Below are positions 15,245 through 23,622 of a stretch of DNA of 64,000 nucleotides, piece by piece. Location of the stretch: contig NZ_BSFC01000013.1 of NCBI RefSeq assembly GCF_027922145.1, forward strand, positions 1-64,000, in the 5' to 3' direction. Each line of letters starts with the position of its first letter. Positions within the stretch are counted from its first letter, which is position 1. The DNA is from Novosphingobium resinovorum (GTDB lineage: Bacteria; Pseudomonadota; Alphaproteobacteria; Sphingomonadales; Sphingomonadaceae). The position numbers and the translations under genes were made by a program. A model generated the notes under the pieces. It made no database searches. It was not told where the DNA came from and saw only the letters and a list, made by a program, of their open reading frames with translations.

Positions 15245-17371
15245 TTACAGGCTCATATCCAGGCGGACATCGAAGCGCCGGGGAGCACCGAGCAGCCATT
15301 GCGAAGAATTGCTGCCGATCGGGTAGATCTTGTCGAAGACATTGCTGATCCGCCCGTCGATCGCCAGCTTTTCGCTGATCGTCCAGCGCAAGCCGAGATC
15401 GACCACCTCGTAGCCCGGCACGCGCAAGGTGTTGGCGTTATCTGTCCATCGCGGCGCGACGAAGCGGGCGGAGACACGGGCCTGCAGCGGCTCCAGGAAG
15501 CGCCAGTTCGCCGAGATATTGGCAGTCTTAGTCGGTATCCCGGGCGGCGTGTTCCCGGCGCGGTCGATCACGACGCCGTTCACCACCTCGCCGAATTCCT
15601 TGAAACGGGCCTTGAGGATGGTGCCATTGGCCTCGATCCCGAAGGCGTCGGTCAATTGCACTGCCAACGTCGCCTCGACACCGCGTGAAGTCCGCTTGCC
15701 AACCTGCTGGGTAATAAGACGGTTCTCCGGGTCCGGGGTAAGAAGACGCCGCTTCTCGATGTCGAACAGCGCAATGGAGGCGGAGCCGCGCCCTTCAAGG
15801 AAGCGCTGCTTGACGCCGACTTCGAACTGGCGTGCGGGCGAAAGGCCAAAGTCCTTCTGCGCGTTCGAAGTCGTGATAAGCGCGCTGATCGGGTCGGTGC
15901 CGACTGTGAACGAGCCGTAAAGCGCAGTATCGACCGCAGGGTTCAGGACCAGCCCAAAGCGGCCCGAAGTACTGTGATACTTCCGCTTGAAGCCGTTCGC
16001 CGGCGTACGCGCGTCGATGCGCTCCAGATCGTACCAGTCCTGCCGGAAACCTCCGACCAGCGAGGCCCAGTCACGCAGTTGGAGTTGGTCTTCCATGAAC
16101 ACCGAATACTGCGTGGTCAGGGTGCGGAAACCGAGCGTGGTGGGCACCGGCGTGATGAAGCCGCCGGGTTCGAAGTCGAACGGATCGACCACGGAACTGC
16201 CGCCATAAGGCGAGTTGTTGATGTGGCGGAACTTGACCCGGTTGACGTCGAAGCCGACGAGCAGGCTGTTCTCCACACCCCCACCCAGCGGAGTACGCAA
16301 GGTGAGGTCGCCGCGATCGCCGATCTGGTCCTGACGGTGGACGATGTTCAGGTAGTCACTGCGCGTCACCAGCCCGGTCGTTGCGGAATAGCGATAACTT
16401 TCGGCGTTGAGCCAGTCGCGATCCGAACTAAGGTAATAAGCCACGTTGCGCAGCGAAATCGCATCCGATGCCTGCCACTCGGTCGTCAGACGTGTCCAGT
16501 TGTCCCGGAAATGATCCTCGCTGCCGGTGATGTTGAAGTTGATGAAACGGAAGCGCCTGTCGAACTTGCCGTTGTTCAGCGGACTGCCGAAATAGGGCAA
16601 CATCTCGACGTCGCCGTAGTCGGAAGCCAGCGTGAAGCTCAACGTCGGGCTGGCGTCCCAGCGCAGCGCGCCGGAGATGGCGAGGTTGCGGTTGTCGCTG
16701 TTGCGGTCGGGCCAGCCATCCGAGCGTGTGAAGCTGGCTGCGACACGATAGGACAGACCTCCTCCCACGGGCCCGCCAGCATCACCCGCGATCTGCATCG
16801 CGTTGTCCGAGCCGTAGGCCACGCGGGCCTGCATGATGCTGCGGTCGGTCGACGGCTTCTTCATGATGACATTGACCGCGCCGCCGATCGCGCCCTCGCC
16901 TGATATGACCGAACTCGGGCCGCGCAGCACGTCGATGCGCTCCACCGTCCAGGGATCGACCGGGAAGGTCAGCGTCCCCGAGGCCACGAACAGGCGCGTG
17001 CCGTCCACCAGCAACTGCACCGACCCCTGCCCCGAGAAACCGCGCGCGGCCATCGCCGTATTCCCGTTGCCCGGAGAACCCTGGAAAGTCAGACCGGTAG
17101 CGCGGCTGACCGCTTCCTGGATGGAAAGGTCACCACGCGCCCGGATCGCATCACCGTCCAGCACCTCGATACTTGCCGGAGTTTCAAAAACCGTGAGGCC
17201 GAGGCGGCTGCCGCTGCTCTTCGTATCGAGGCTGGTTTCGGCCCGCAGGCCCGTTACCAGGATGGTGTCTGCCGGATCGGCCTCGTCTGCGCGCGCGGCC
17301 GAGGAAAACACGGATGAGGAAAGCGCTGCGAAAGCGGTCGCGGCGCACAGCGCATATTGGGAAATCGTCAT
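15245..17371 (-). CDS. TonB-dependent receptor under a cobalamin riboswitch
   Basis: 708 residues: signal peptide (residues 1-28, ending AARA), plug domain at ~35-165 (PASIEVLDGDAIR, LLVDGTRLF, IDVLRGPSSVISGEGAIGG) and a C-terminal 22-strand barrel. The plug resembles siderophore receptors, but the gene lies ~190 nt downstream of a well-formed cobalamin riboswitch on the same strand. Expression should fall when adenosylcobalamin is plentiful, so uptake of a corrinoid or cobalt chelate is the best reading. The PepSY gene follows immediately. The call is confident for family and regulation, moderate for substrate; btuB is not assigned because the barrel is not recognisably BtuB. Confidence 0.87.
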   Translation of the reverse strand: MTISQYALCAATAFAALSSSVFSSAARADEADPADTILVTGLRAETSLDTKSSGSRLGLTVFETPASIEVLDGDAIRARGDLSIQEAVSRATGLTFQGSPGNGNTAMAARGFSGQGSVQLLVDGTRLFVASGTLTFPVDPWTVERIDVLRGPSSVISGEGAIGGAVNVIMKKPSTDRSIMQARVAYGSDNAMQIAGDAGGPVGGGLSYRVAASFTRSDGWPDRNSDNRNLAISGALRWDASPTLSFTLASDYGDVEMLPYFGSPLNNGKFDRRFRFINFNITGSEDHFRDNWTRLTTEWQASDAISLRNVAYYLSSDRDWLNAESYRYSATTGLVTRSDYLNIVHRQDQIGDRGDLTLRTPLGGGVENSLLVGFDVNRVKFRHINNSPYGGSSVVDPFDFEPGGFITPVPTTLGFRTLTTQYSVFMEDQLQLRDWASLVGGFRQDWYDLERIDARTPANGFKRKYHSTSGRFGLVLNPAVDTALYGSFTVGTDPISALITTSNAQKDFGLSPARQFEVGVKQRFLEGRGSASIALFDIEKRRLLTPDPENRLITQQVGKRTSRGVEATLAVQLTDAFGIEANGTILKARFKEFGEVVNGVVIDRAGNTPPGIPTKTANISANWRFLEPLQARVSARFVAPRWTDNANTLRVPGYEVVDLGLRWTISEKLAIDGRISNVFDKIYPIGSNSSQWLLGAPRRFDVRLDMSL

Positions 17372-17499
17372 GTGAGAAACAAACCCTGTCCGGCGTCATC
17401 GACGTCTGACGAGGGCGTCCGCGCGAACGGTCGGCCCACGCGACGACACGACGCCCCCGGCGCCGTCGCTTGGGTCGATGCGGCCCCCGCCGCACATGC

Positions 17500-17558
17500 G
17501 TCGCTCAGACGGATTTCACCGTGCCTCGGCCATCCCCTGGACCAAGGGCAAGAGCGAC
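17500..17558 (-). ncRNA. Structured leader element downstream of cobalamin riboswitch
   Basis: On the minus strand GTCGCTC and GAGCGAC pair across ~45 nt. Inside are a CCCTTGG/CCAGGGG hairpin and an ACGG/CCGT hairpin. The same element with a compensating wobble pair lies at 56011-56070, just after the other cobalamin riboswitch. It is probably part of the expression platform or a separate RNA module; its role is unknown. Confidence 0.55.
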
Positions 17559-17561
17559 CGG

Positions 17562-17784
17562 ACGCTGGCAGGTCTCCTGGCTTGCGGGTCATCGCACGAT
17601 GCACGGCCTTCCCAGGCCTCGCAGGAGTTAGCGTCCGGCCCAGTGGCTGCGACAGGGCACTTTGGCCTGCCGCGATATGCATCGCGCTCACCGCTCACAG
17701 TTGCAGGGACAGCCTCGGATTCAGGGGCGCGAGCCCCCTCACCGCGTTCCCTTTTAAGCCCCCTTACGGGAGCACCAACGCGAT
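17562..17784 (-). promoter_or_regulatory. Cobalamin riboswitch
   Basis: Read on the minus strand, the conserved parts occur in order: GGTGC near 17776, AAAAGGGAA, GGTGA, GGCTGTCCCTGCAACTGTGA, the GCCACTG box near 17643 and finally AAGCCAGGAGACCTGCC near 17570. The outer GCGTTGG/CCAGCGT pairing closes the P1 stem. It precedes the TonB-dependent receptor and PepSY genes. The aptamer call is very strong from sequence; the switching mechanism (transcription or translation) is not evident. Confidence 0.95.
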
Positions 17785-18039
17785 CATGGCCTCCCGAACC
17801 TCGAGAGACGGGAGCCGCCCTACGCGAAGGAAGTGGCGCTGGCAAGCATCGCCGTACGACGCGTGCTTCCGCCCTTCCTTGTCCTTGCAAGGTCGCGCTA
17901 CGCTCGTGCGATCTTTGGCACTCTTGCCGCAAGATCTCGTACACCGACTTGACCGATGCGGACAGGCGATGCAGCCATTGTTCAGGAGATGGACGGCGCG
18001 GCCGTAAGCTCCGATAACCGCGCCTTCCCTTGCGATGCC

Positions 18040-18044
18040 AAGGA
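18040..18044 (+). promoter_or_regulatory. Ribosome binding site for AraC-family gene
   Basis: AAGGA ends 7 nt before ATG 18052. Earlier in-frame starts (17956, 17989) lack a good site and would add a poorly structured extension, so 18052 is preferred. Confidence 0.55.
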
Positions 18045-18051
18045 CCTGCTG

Positions 18052-19110
18052 ATGCCATTGCCTGCCGATGTGGAATTTGCACGGCTCAACATCCCGCTTC
18101 TCCGGCATTTTCCGGAACTGGTCAGCTCGCTTGGCGGAAATCCCGGCGAACTGTTGCGGTTCGCCGGGATTTCCGCCCAGGATTTTCGCGACGACGCCGT
18201 TGCGCTCACATATCCCGAGGCGATCCGGCTCCTGACCGTTGCGGCGCACCGGCTGGACTGCCGCGATTTCGGAATGCGGCTGGCTCTGCGGCAACGCGGC
18301 GGAGCGATCTTCGGGCCGCTGGGCAATACGATGCGCAGTTCGAGGACGTTCGGCGATGCCCTGCGCTTTGCAAGCGAGCACATCAGCGCACACAGCCGCG
18401 CAGCGCGCGTATGGCTGCGGCCGCATGCTGCCGAGGGCACCATATTCGCCGGCCATGAACTGCTGTTCGAAAACAGTGCCGAGCGTATCCAGGCCATCGA
18501 GCAGATCCTTTTGATCGGTCATGTCGAGGCGATGGAGATGACCGGCGGCTATGCCCGCGCTCGCTGCGTGCATTTCCGACACGAGCCGCTCTCTCCGCTC
18601 GCCGACTATCGTCGCTATTTCGGCTGCGAGGTGCTTTTCGGGGAGCCGTCCGACGGGATCACGTTCTCGGACAGGGATCTCGCCAGTCCGATCCTCAGCC
18701 AGAACACCCAAGTCCATAGCGACCTGGCCGCCTACATTGAGAAGCACTTTCCCAAACGAAGTCTACCTTTTGACGCGGAAGTGCGCGGCCTTATCATTCG
18801 CAGGCTGGCGCAGGGGGACTGTGCCAGCGTTGAAGTCGCGCGTGCACTGAACATCCACCATCGTACCTTGCGCCGCCGGCTGAAGGAGGAGGGCACCAGC
18901 TTTCAGGACGTCAAGGACGGGGTGCGCCGCGATCTGACGCTCTACTACCTGCAACAGACCGACCTCGATTTCCGGGGGATCTCCGAAAAGCTCGGCTTCG
19001 CCGAACAAGCGGTGTTCTCCCGCCGCTGCCAACGATGGTTCGGCCAGTCTCCCACAAGTATGCGCAGCACACGCCGCCTCCAGGAAAAAGGCAGTATCTT
19101 GTCCTCATAG
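18052..19110 (+). CDS. AraC-family regulator with AraC-arabinose-binding-like N-domain
   Basis: 352 residues from ATG 18052 (MPLPADVEF); a start at 17956 would give 384. The N-terminal ~200 residues match the ligand-binding domain of the OruR/ArgR-like AraC group (FPELVSSLGGNPGELLRFAGI, HRLDCRDFGMRLALRQ, FGPLGNTMRSS). The C-terminal ~95 residues hold the double helix-turn-helix (VEVARALNIHHRTLRRRLKE, ISEKLGFAEQAVFSRRCQRW). It is divergent from the riboswitch-controlled receptor, so it may regulate that receptor, but no binding repeat was identified and the effector is unknown. Confidence 0.87.
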   Translation: MPLPADVEFARLNIPLLRHFPELVSSLGGNPGELLRFAGISAQDFRDDAVALTYPEAIRLLTVAAHRLDCRDFGMRLALRQRGGAIFGPLGNTMRSSRTFGDALRFASEHISAHSRAARVWLRPHAAEGTIFAGHELLFENSAERIQAIEQILLIGHVEAMEMTGGYARARCVHFRHEPLSPLADYRRYFGCEVLFGEPSDGITFSDRDLASPILSQNTQVHSDLAAYIEKHFPKRSLPFDAEVRGLIIRRLAQGDCASVEVARALNIHHRTLRRRLKEEGTSFQDVKDGVRRDLTLYYLQQTDLDFRGISEKLGFAEQAVFSRRCQRWFGQSPTSMRSTRRLQEKGSILSS

Positions 19111-19290
19111 GCAAAAGCGATCCCACAGCGAACCAGCGGGCGCGGGGCGCACCCTGACCTTGGGCACCCGTCACGAGACGCTTGGCAAGCTCGCGGTCGT
19201 ATGCGTCGTTCCGGATTTCACTTGAGAAATTCCCGTCAAGACATTGCCAGTGCTTCGAAACTCGTCTTCAGCGGTTTCTCGAACAGACAC

Positions 19291-21351
19291 TCAGAAAGCC
19301 CGAACCACAGCCATCGACACGATCACCCCTTGCTTTTGGTTCCTTTCCTCGCTTCCGGTGTAGGCACCCGCACGGCTCGGTGAATAGAAGCGGCGCCACC
19401 GGGAACTATCCTGCCCGTTGATCGCCTTGGCCGTGAACGTCGTCTTGAACCCGGCCAGCACCGTGGTCTCGATATAGCCACCCCAGCGCGCATGGCTCCG
19501 CGCGCGCAGGACTTCGCCGGTGTAGAAGACGTCGGCTTCTTCGGGCGCGGTCCAGTTGACGCCCCATGACGACTTGAGGGCCGGCACGTCATGGCGGAAC
19601 TCGGCAGTCACGCTTTGCCCAGCAATGTCGTCCATCGCCCGGTGCTTGCCGGTTATCGGATCGCTCAGCCGCGAACCACGCCAGGTGCCGTCAAGAGTCA
19701 GCCGCGCGCCGCGCAACACGGTGTCGAGAGGCAGTGTCCCCTGCACGCTCACACCCCATTGCCGCGCATCGCCGATGGTGCCAAGTGCCTGGTCTCCGCT
19801 ATCGAGAACAAGATAGCCGAGCAATCCGGTGTGCCACTGGTGGTAGGCCTCCACCGCGATCGCCCCGCCCTTGCCCCAGCGGTGGTCGAGGCGGGCCAGG
19901 GCGCGCGTCACACGGGCGGGCCGCAGCCCCGAATTGCCGCCCAGCGGCCGCCCGTCGGCCTGGTTGACCGAAGCCGCGAAGTCGGCGAAATCGAGCTGGT
20001 CGACGGTCCTGCGCACCCCGAGCCGCAGCTGCGTGCTCCCCGACGGCGACCACACCAGTGCCGCCGAAGGCTTGAGGTAGGACAGGCTCTGCTCCTGCGC
20101 CGCCTCGCCCGAAACGCGGATGCGCGAGAATTCCACCGCCATGCCCGCCTCCAGCGCAAGCCTGGGGGCGAACTTCACGGTGATGTTGGCGAACGCCTCG
20201 CCACGCAGTTCCGAAACCCGGGTATCGGCATTGGCGAGCGCCACGGGCATAAGGCCGGAGCCGGTATCCTCGGCGTAGTCGAGCAGGCTCGACAGACGAT
20301 TGTAGGCCACCTCGCCGCCGAACTCCGGCCGCACCGAATGGTCGCCTTCGCGCGTCACCGTCACGCGGGCGACGAACTCGCTCGGCGTCTCCCGCTGGGA
20401 GGAAAGGCCGCGATAATCGGCCTCGACATAGTCTTCGTCAGTGACGTAGCGCTCTACCCGGCCGAGACCGACCAACTTCGCGGTCCAGCCAGATCCCAGC
20501 CGCCGCGTCCAGTCGAGACCAAGCTCACCGCTGCGCCCGTTCTCGTCATAGGCGATGTCGCGGCGGCCATCCGGCGAGCCGTTCGCAGCACCCTTGAAGA
20601 TGTCGATGCCCCGGTCAGACGAATAGCCGTCCTTGTTGAGCCGCAGGTTCACAGTCAACGTTCCGCCCGCGACCGCCCCCGAAGTGCTGAGCGCCAGACC
20701 GTACTCGGGGGCCTTGGCGCGGATGTGTTCACGCCGGGTGGAGGTCAGCGTCCCGGTCGCGTCGCGGTCGAGATACACGCCGTCGGTGGGATAGCGAGTG
20801 ACCTCGCCTGACAATTCGATGCTGGTCTGCCAACCCGCGACGCGCCGCGCGAAGCTGACCCGGCCGGCGGGCGAGACAACACCATCAGCGGTGTGGGTCA
20901 TCGTCAGCGCGGCGTTGCCCGATCCGCCCGCGTCGGTACGCAGGATCACGTTGGCGACCAACGTCTGGCCCTGCGCCTCGGCAGCGTCGGACCCACGCAG
21001 CAGTACCACCCGCTCGACACGCGATGCGGCGATGCGACGCAGAACTTCGGTGATGCCGCCTCCCTTCACGGTCGGCCTCTGGCCGTCGATGAGCACATTG
21101 CCTGCCGCATTGCCGAACCCGCGCACCGAAGTGCCCTCGCTCAGCAGGAAGCCGGGAGTGCGCTCCAGCATGTCGAGCGCGGTCTGTGGCTGGAACGGCT
21201 TGTAGAAGTCGGCCGGGTAGACCGGGTCGGGTCCGGCGGGGACGATGGCGGGCGGCTTTTCCTGTCCCTGCCGCCCGGTCGGGACCGATTCCTCGGTCGG
21301 AGAACTGGCGGCCGCGACTCCGGCAAGCATGAGCGAAAAGGCGTTCATCAT
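19291..21351 (-). CDS. TonB-dependent receptor, last gene of iron operon
   Basis: 686 residues from ATG 21351, which overlaps the DUF3649 stop as ATGA. A signal-like N-terminus (MMNAFSLMLAGVAAAS) is followed by a plug region (FLLSEGTSVRGFGNAAGNVLIDGQRP, VERVVLLRGSDAAEAQG) and a barrel ending in F. The plug differs from the siderophore class: it resembles receptors with the motif NVLIDGQRPT and lacks the usual TonB-box repeat. As the last gene of the receptor-PepSY-DUF3325-DUF3649 unit it may import an iron complex. Substrate unknown. Confidence 0.85.
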   Translation of the reverse strand: MMNAFSLMLAGVAAASSPTEESVPTGRQGQEKPPAIVPAGPDPVYPADFYKPFQPQTALDMLERTPGFLLSEGTSVRGFGNAAGNVLIDGQRPTVKGGGITEVLRRIAASRVERVVLLRGSDAAEAQGQTLVANVILRTDAGGSGNAALTMTHTADGVVSPAGRVSFARRVAGWQTSIELSGEVTRYPTDGVYLDRDATGTLTSTRREHIRAKAPEYGLALSTSGAVAGGTLTVNLRLNKDGYSSDRGIDIFKGAANGSPDGRRDIAYDENGRSGELGLDWTRRLGSGWTAKLVGLGRVERYVTDEDYVEADYRGLSSQRETPSEFVARVTVTREGDHSVRPEFGGEVAYNRLSSLLDYAEDTGSGLMPVALANADTRVSELRGEAFANITVKFAPRLALEAGMAVEFSRIRVSGEAAQEQSLSYLKPSAALVWSPSGSTQLRLGVRRTVDQLDFADFAASVNQADGRPLGGNSGLRPARVTRALARLDHRWGKGGAIAVEAYHQWHTGLLGYLVLDSGDQALGTIGDARQWGVSVQGTLPLDTVLRGARLTLDGTWRGSRLSDPITGKHRAMDDIAGQSVTAEFRHDVPALKSSWGVNWTAPEEADVFYTGEVLRARSHARWGGYIETTVLAGFKTTFTAKAINGQDSSRWRRFYSPSRAGAYTGSEERNQKQGVIVSMAVVRAF

Positions 21352-21728
21352 GCCGGTGCCATCACCCATCCCAGAAGCGCGAGCGGCACGGACGCTCCGG
21401 CCAGCCACAAGCACGCACGCAGCACGCTGTGGGCATGGAACACGGCCATGGAGATGACCGCGAAGACCGCGAAGCTCGCAAGCGTCGCCGCAGTCACTGC
21501 CTCCACCCGCGTCATGCCGAGGCGAGACAGCAACAATGACGCGGCCACGGTGATTTGCGCCGTGAGGCCATAGGCGCCCAGGGTGCCGGCCAGAGTACGG
21601 ACAGGTGTGCGAAAAGGCAGGCGCGCAAGCGCGCGCGTCGCCGCGGCAAGCCGCTGGCGACGCGCGACGCCGGTCGCGACGGGCGACGGGGGGACGGACT
21701 GACCCGCCGCGACGGTGTTCCTGGGCAT
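21348..21728 (-). CDS. DUF3649 family membrane protein
   Basis: 126 residues from ATG 21728 (MPRNTVAAGQ). Three hydrophobic segments cover roughly residues 45-122 (LAGTLGAYGLTAQITVAASL, TLASFAVFAVISMAVF, ACLWLAGASVPLALLGWV). The pattern, with a conserved start of the second helix and position beside DUF3325 and PepSY genes, matches the DUF3649 family known from iron-uptake operons. It lies 11 bp after the DUF3325 gene and overlaps the receptor downstream. The molecular function is not known. Confidence 0.75.
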   Translation of the reverse strand: MPRNTVAAGQSVPPSPVATGVARRQRLAAATRALARLPFRTPVRTLAGTLGAYGLTAQITVAASLLLSRLGMTRVEAVTAATLASFAVFAVISMAVFHAHSVLRACLWLAGASVPLALLGWVMAPA

Positions 21729-21739
21729 TGGTGTTCCTT

Positions 21740-22027
21740 TCAGGCGAACAGGCGCAGAATGCGCTCGCGATTGGTCTGCGCGGCAAGCACCAGCATGGCG
21801 GCGAAGCTCAGCCAGCCGCACCAGGCGACGGTGCCATATGCCCAGCCGTGGCCCAGCCCCGCCGCCCCGAAAGCGAGCGCCAGCGCAGCGAACCCGCTCC
21901 AGCGCAGCACCCGGGACGTGCGCGGCGCCAACTTGCGCTTCAGCCAGTCCTGCTGGTGGCGCGCCATCGCCAGGAGCAGTAGTGCGAAGCCCGCAAGCGC
22001 AGGCATGGCAATCACGAGATGGGTCAT
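21740..22027 (-). CDS. DUF3325 family membrane protein
   Basis: 95 residues with three membrane segments (MPALAGFALLLLAMARHQ, VLRWSGFAALALAFGAAGLG, GTVAWCGWLSFAAMLVLAA). Starts MTHLVIAMPALAG and overlaps the PepSY stop as ATGA. Size, the charged QQDWLKRKL segment after helix 1 and the neighbours fit DUF3325. No function is established for the family. Confidence 0.75.
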   Translation of the reverse strand: MTHLVIAMPALAGFALLLLAMARHQQDWLKRKLAPRTSRVLRWSGFAALALAFGAAGLGHGWAYGTVAWCGWLSFAAMLVLAAQTNRERILRLFA

Positions 22028-23598
22028 GCGGTCGCTTCCTTCTGCATGCGCTGGCGGCGCGCCGGAGCCGCCTTGGGCCGGTGACGCAGGACTTTCCACG
22101 AGGTCCAGCCAAAGCCTGCCGCGAGCGCCGACATGGCCAGGTCGAACCCGACGAAAGCCCAGTCGCCCCGCCACAAGCTGCCACCCAGCCCGCGTGTGGT
22201 CGTCAGTGCATTGACCAAGGGAACCAGCGCGAAGACGACGGCACATGCGCCGAGCGCCTCGACCCAGGCGCGCTTGGCGGGCCGCGCCAGCGTCCAGACG
22301 AAGATCGCGCCCCAGGCGATGAACAGGCCGTTCACCTCCCACTCGGCACGCCCCGCAAGTGCAACCGGAAGCAGGCGATTGGCCAGAAAGTAGACGGTGA
22401 TGCCGGCCGGTGCGCCTGCTATGAAGCCGATGTTCAGCCGCTCGACCAACCGGAACCCGAAATGCGGGCGCGCCGGGTCGGGCAGTTTGCCACGCCGTTT
22501 GACGCACCAGAGCGCAAGGCCCGTCCCCACCATCACGGTCCCACCAACGCCGGAGAGAAAGTAGAGCCAGCGCAGACCATATCCGGCGAACCAAGCGGTG
22601 TGGAGGTCGACCATGACCTCCTGCGTCTTTCGCGCACCGCCCGCAGGCCGCGCCGCGACCGGCAGTTCACCGCCCTGCGTCGCGCCGAGATGAACCGGAT
22701 CGCGTCGTCCCTCGCTCCAGTCCGTGCGCTGGGGATAGACCTGCGCGGTCGCAGCGGCATCACCGGGATGGGCGATACTGATGTAGCTCGGCTGTCCGCC
22801 CTGCCACTTCGCCTGCGCGCGCTCGACCAGCCGTGCGAGCGGGACGGTCGGCGCAGGTTTGCCGCTCGCCTCGCTTTCCTCGGCGCGGGGAAAGGCTTCC
22901 GCATAGAAAGCCTCGCGGCTCGGATAGCTGGCCGTGATCGCCCAGGGCATCAGCGTGAACAGAAGCGTGACGAGGCCGGTATAGGTGATCATCACATGGA
23001 ACGGCAGGGCCAGCACGGCGGTAGCGTTGTGTGCGTCGAGCCAACTGCGCTGACCCTTGCCGAAACGCATCTGAAAGAAGTCGGTGAAGATCTTCTTGTG
23101 CGTGACGACACCGGAAAGGATCGCCACCAGCATCGCCAGCGCCGCCACGCTGACCAGCATTCGCGCCCACATCACCGGCAGGTAGTGCAAGTCGAAGTGG
23201 AAACGGTAGAGGAAGAACCCGCCACGCGTATCACGCAAGGCGAGTTCGCGCCCGCTCGCAGGATCGAGGGTGACTTCCTCGCCCCCGCGACGGCCTCGCC
23301 GCGCCTCTCCGGGCATCTGCCACGAGACCGTCAGCCCGCTGCCGCCACGGGCGGCCGGCAGCGATACGCTCCAGCTGTCCGCCCCGGCCCCGCGCTTGCG
23401 CAGGACGCGGTCGGCGGCCTCAAGGGCGCCCGCGGTGACGCGGCTCTGCGCGGGCAGCTCCGGGCGCATCCAGGCGTCGATCTCATGCTGGAAGAATGCG
23501 GCCGTCCCGAACACGAAGATGACATAGAGTACCCAGCCGGGCAGTAGCCCGACCCAGGTGTGCAGCCAGGCCATCGACTGGCGGAAACCCTGCTTCAC
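22024..23598 (-). CDS. PepSY-domain inner-membrane protein of iron operon
   Basis: 524 residues with membrane segments near 15-36 (WVGLLPGWVLYVIFVFGTAAFF), ~140-162, ~190-212, ~340-360 and several in the C-terminal 160 residues. The MAWLHTWVGLLPGW start and the second-helix DAHNATAVLALPFHVMITYTGL are typical of the PepSY-associated TM family. In a homologous position such proteins are thought to help release iron from siderophores in the periplasm. It lies 24 bp after the receptor at 23623-26121 and overlaps DUF3325. The reductase role is inference. Confidence 0.82.
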   Translation of the reverse strand: MKQGFRQSMAWLHTWVGLLPGWVLYVIFVFGTAAFFQHEIDAWMRPELPAQSRVTAGALEAADRVLRKRGAGADSWSVSLPAARGGSGLTVSWQMPGEARRGRRGGEEVTLDPASGRELALRDTRGGFFLYRFHFDLHYLPVMWARMLVSVAALAMLVAILSGVVTHKKIFTDFFQMRFGKGQRSWLDAHNATAVLALPFHVMITYTGLVTLLFTLMPWAITASYPSREAFYAEAFPRAEESEASGKPAPTVPLARLVERAQAKWQGGQPSYISIAHPGDAAATAQVYPQRTDWSEGRRDPVHLGATQGGELPVAARPAGGARKTQEVMVDLHTAWFAGYGLRWLYFLSGVGGTVMVGTGLALWCVKRRGKLPDPARPHFGFRLVERLNIGFIAGAPAGITVYFLANRLLPVALAGRAEWEVNGLFIAWGAIFVWTLARPAKRAWVEALGACAVVFALVPLVNALTTTRGLGGSLWRGDWAFVGFDLAMSALAAGFGWTSWKVLRHRPKAAPARRQRMQKEATA

Positions 23599-23622
23599 GA
23601 TGCTGCTCCCCCGACGACCGGC

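Noticed and set aside
17368-18082. Minus-strand frames running through the cobalamin riboswitch
   Set aside because: They read across the aptamer and have no homology; the sequence is explained as RNA structure.
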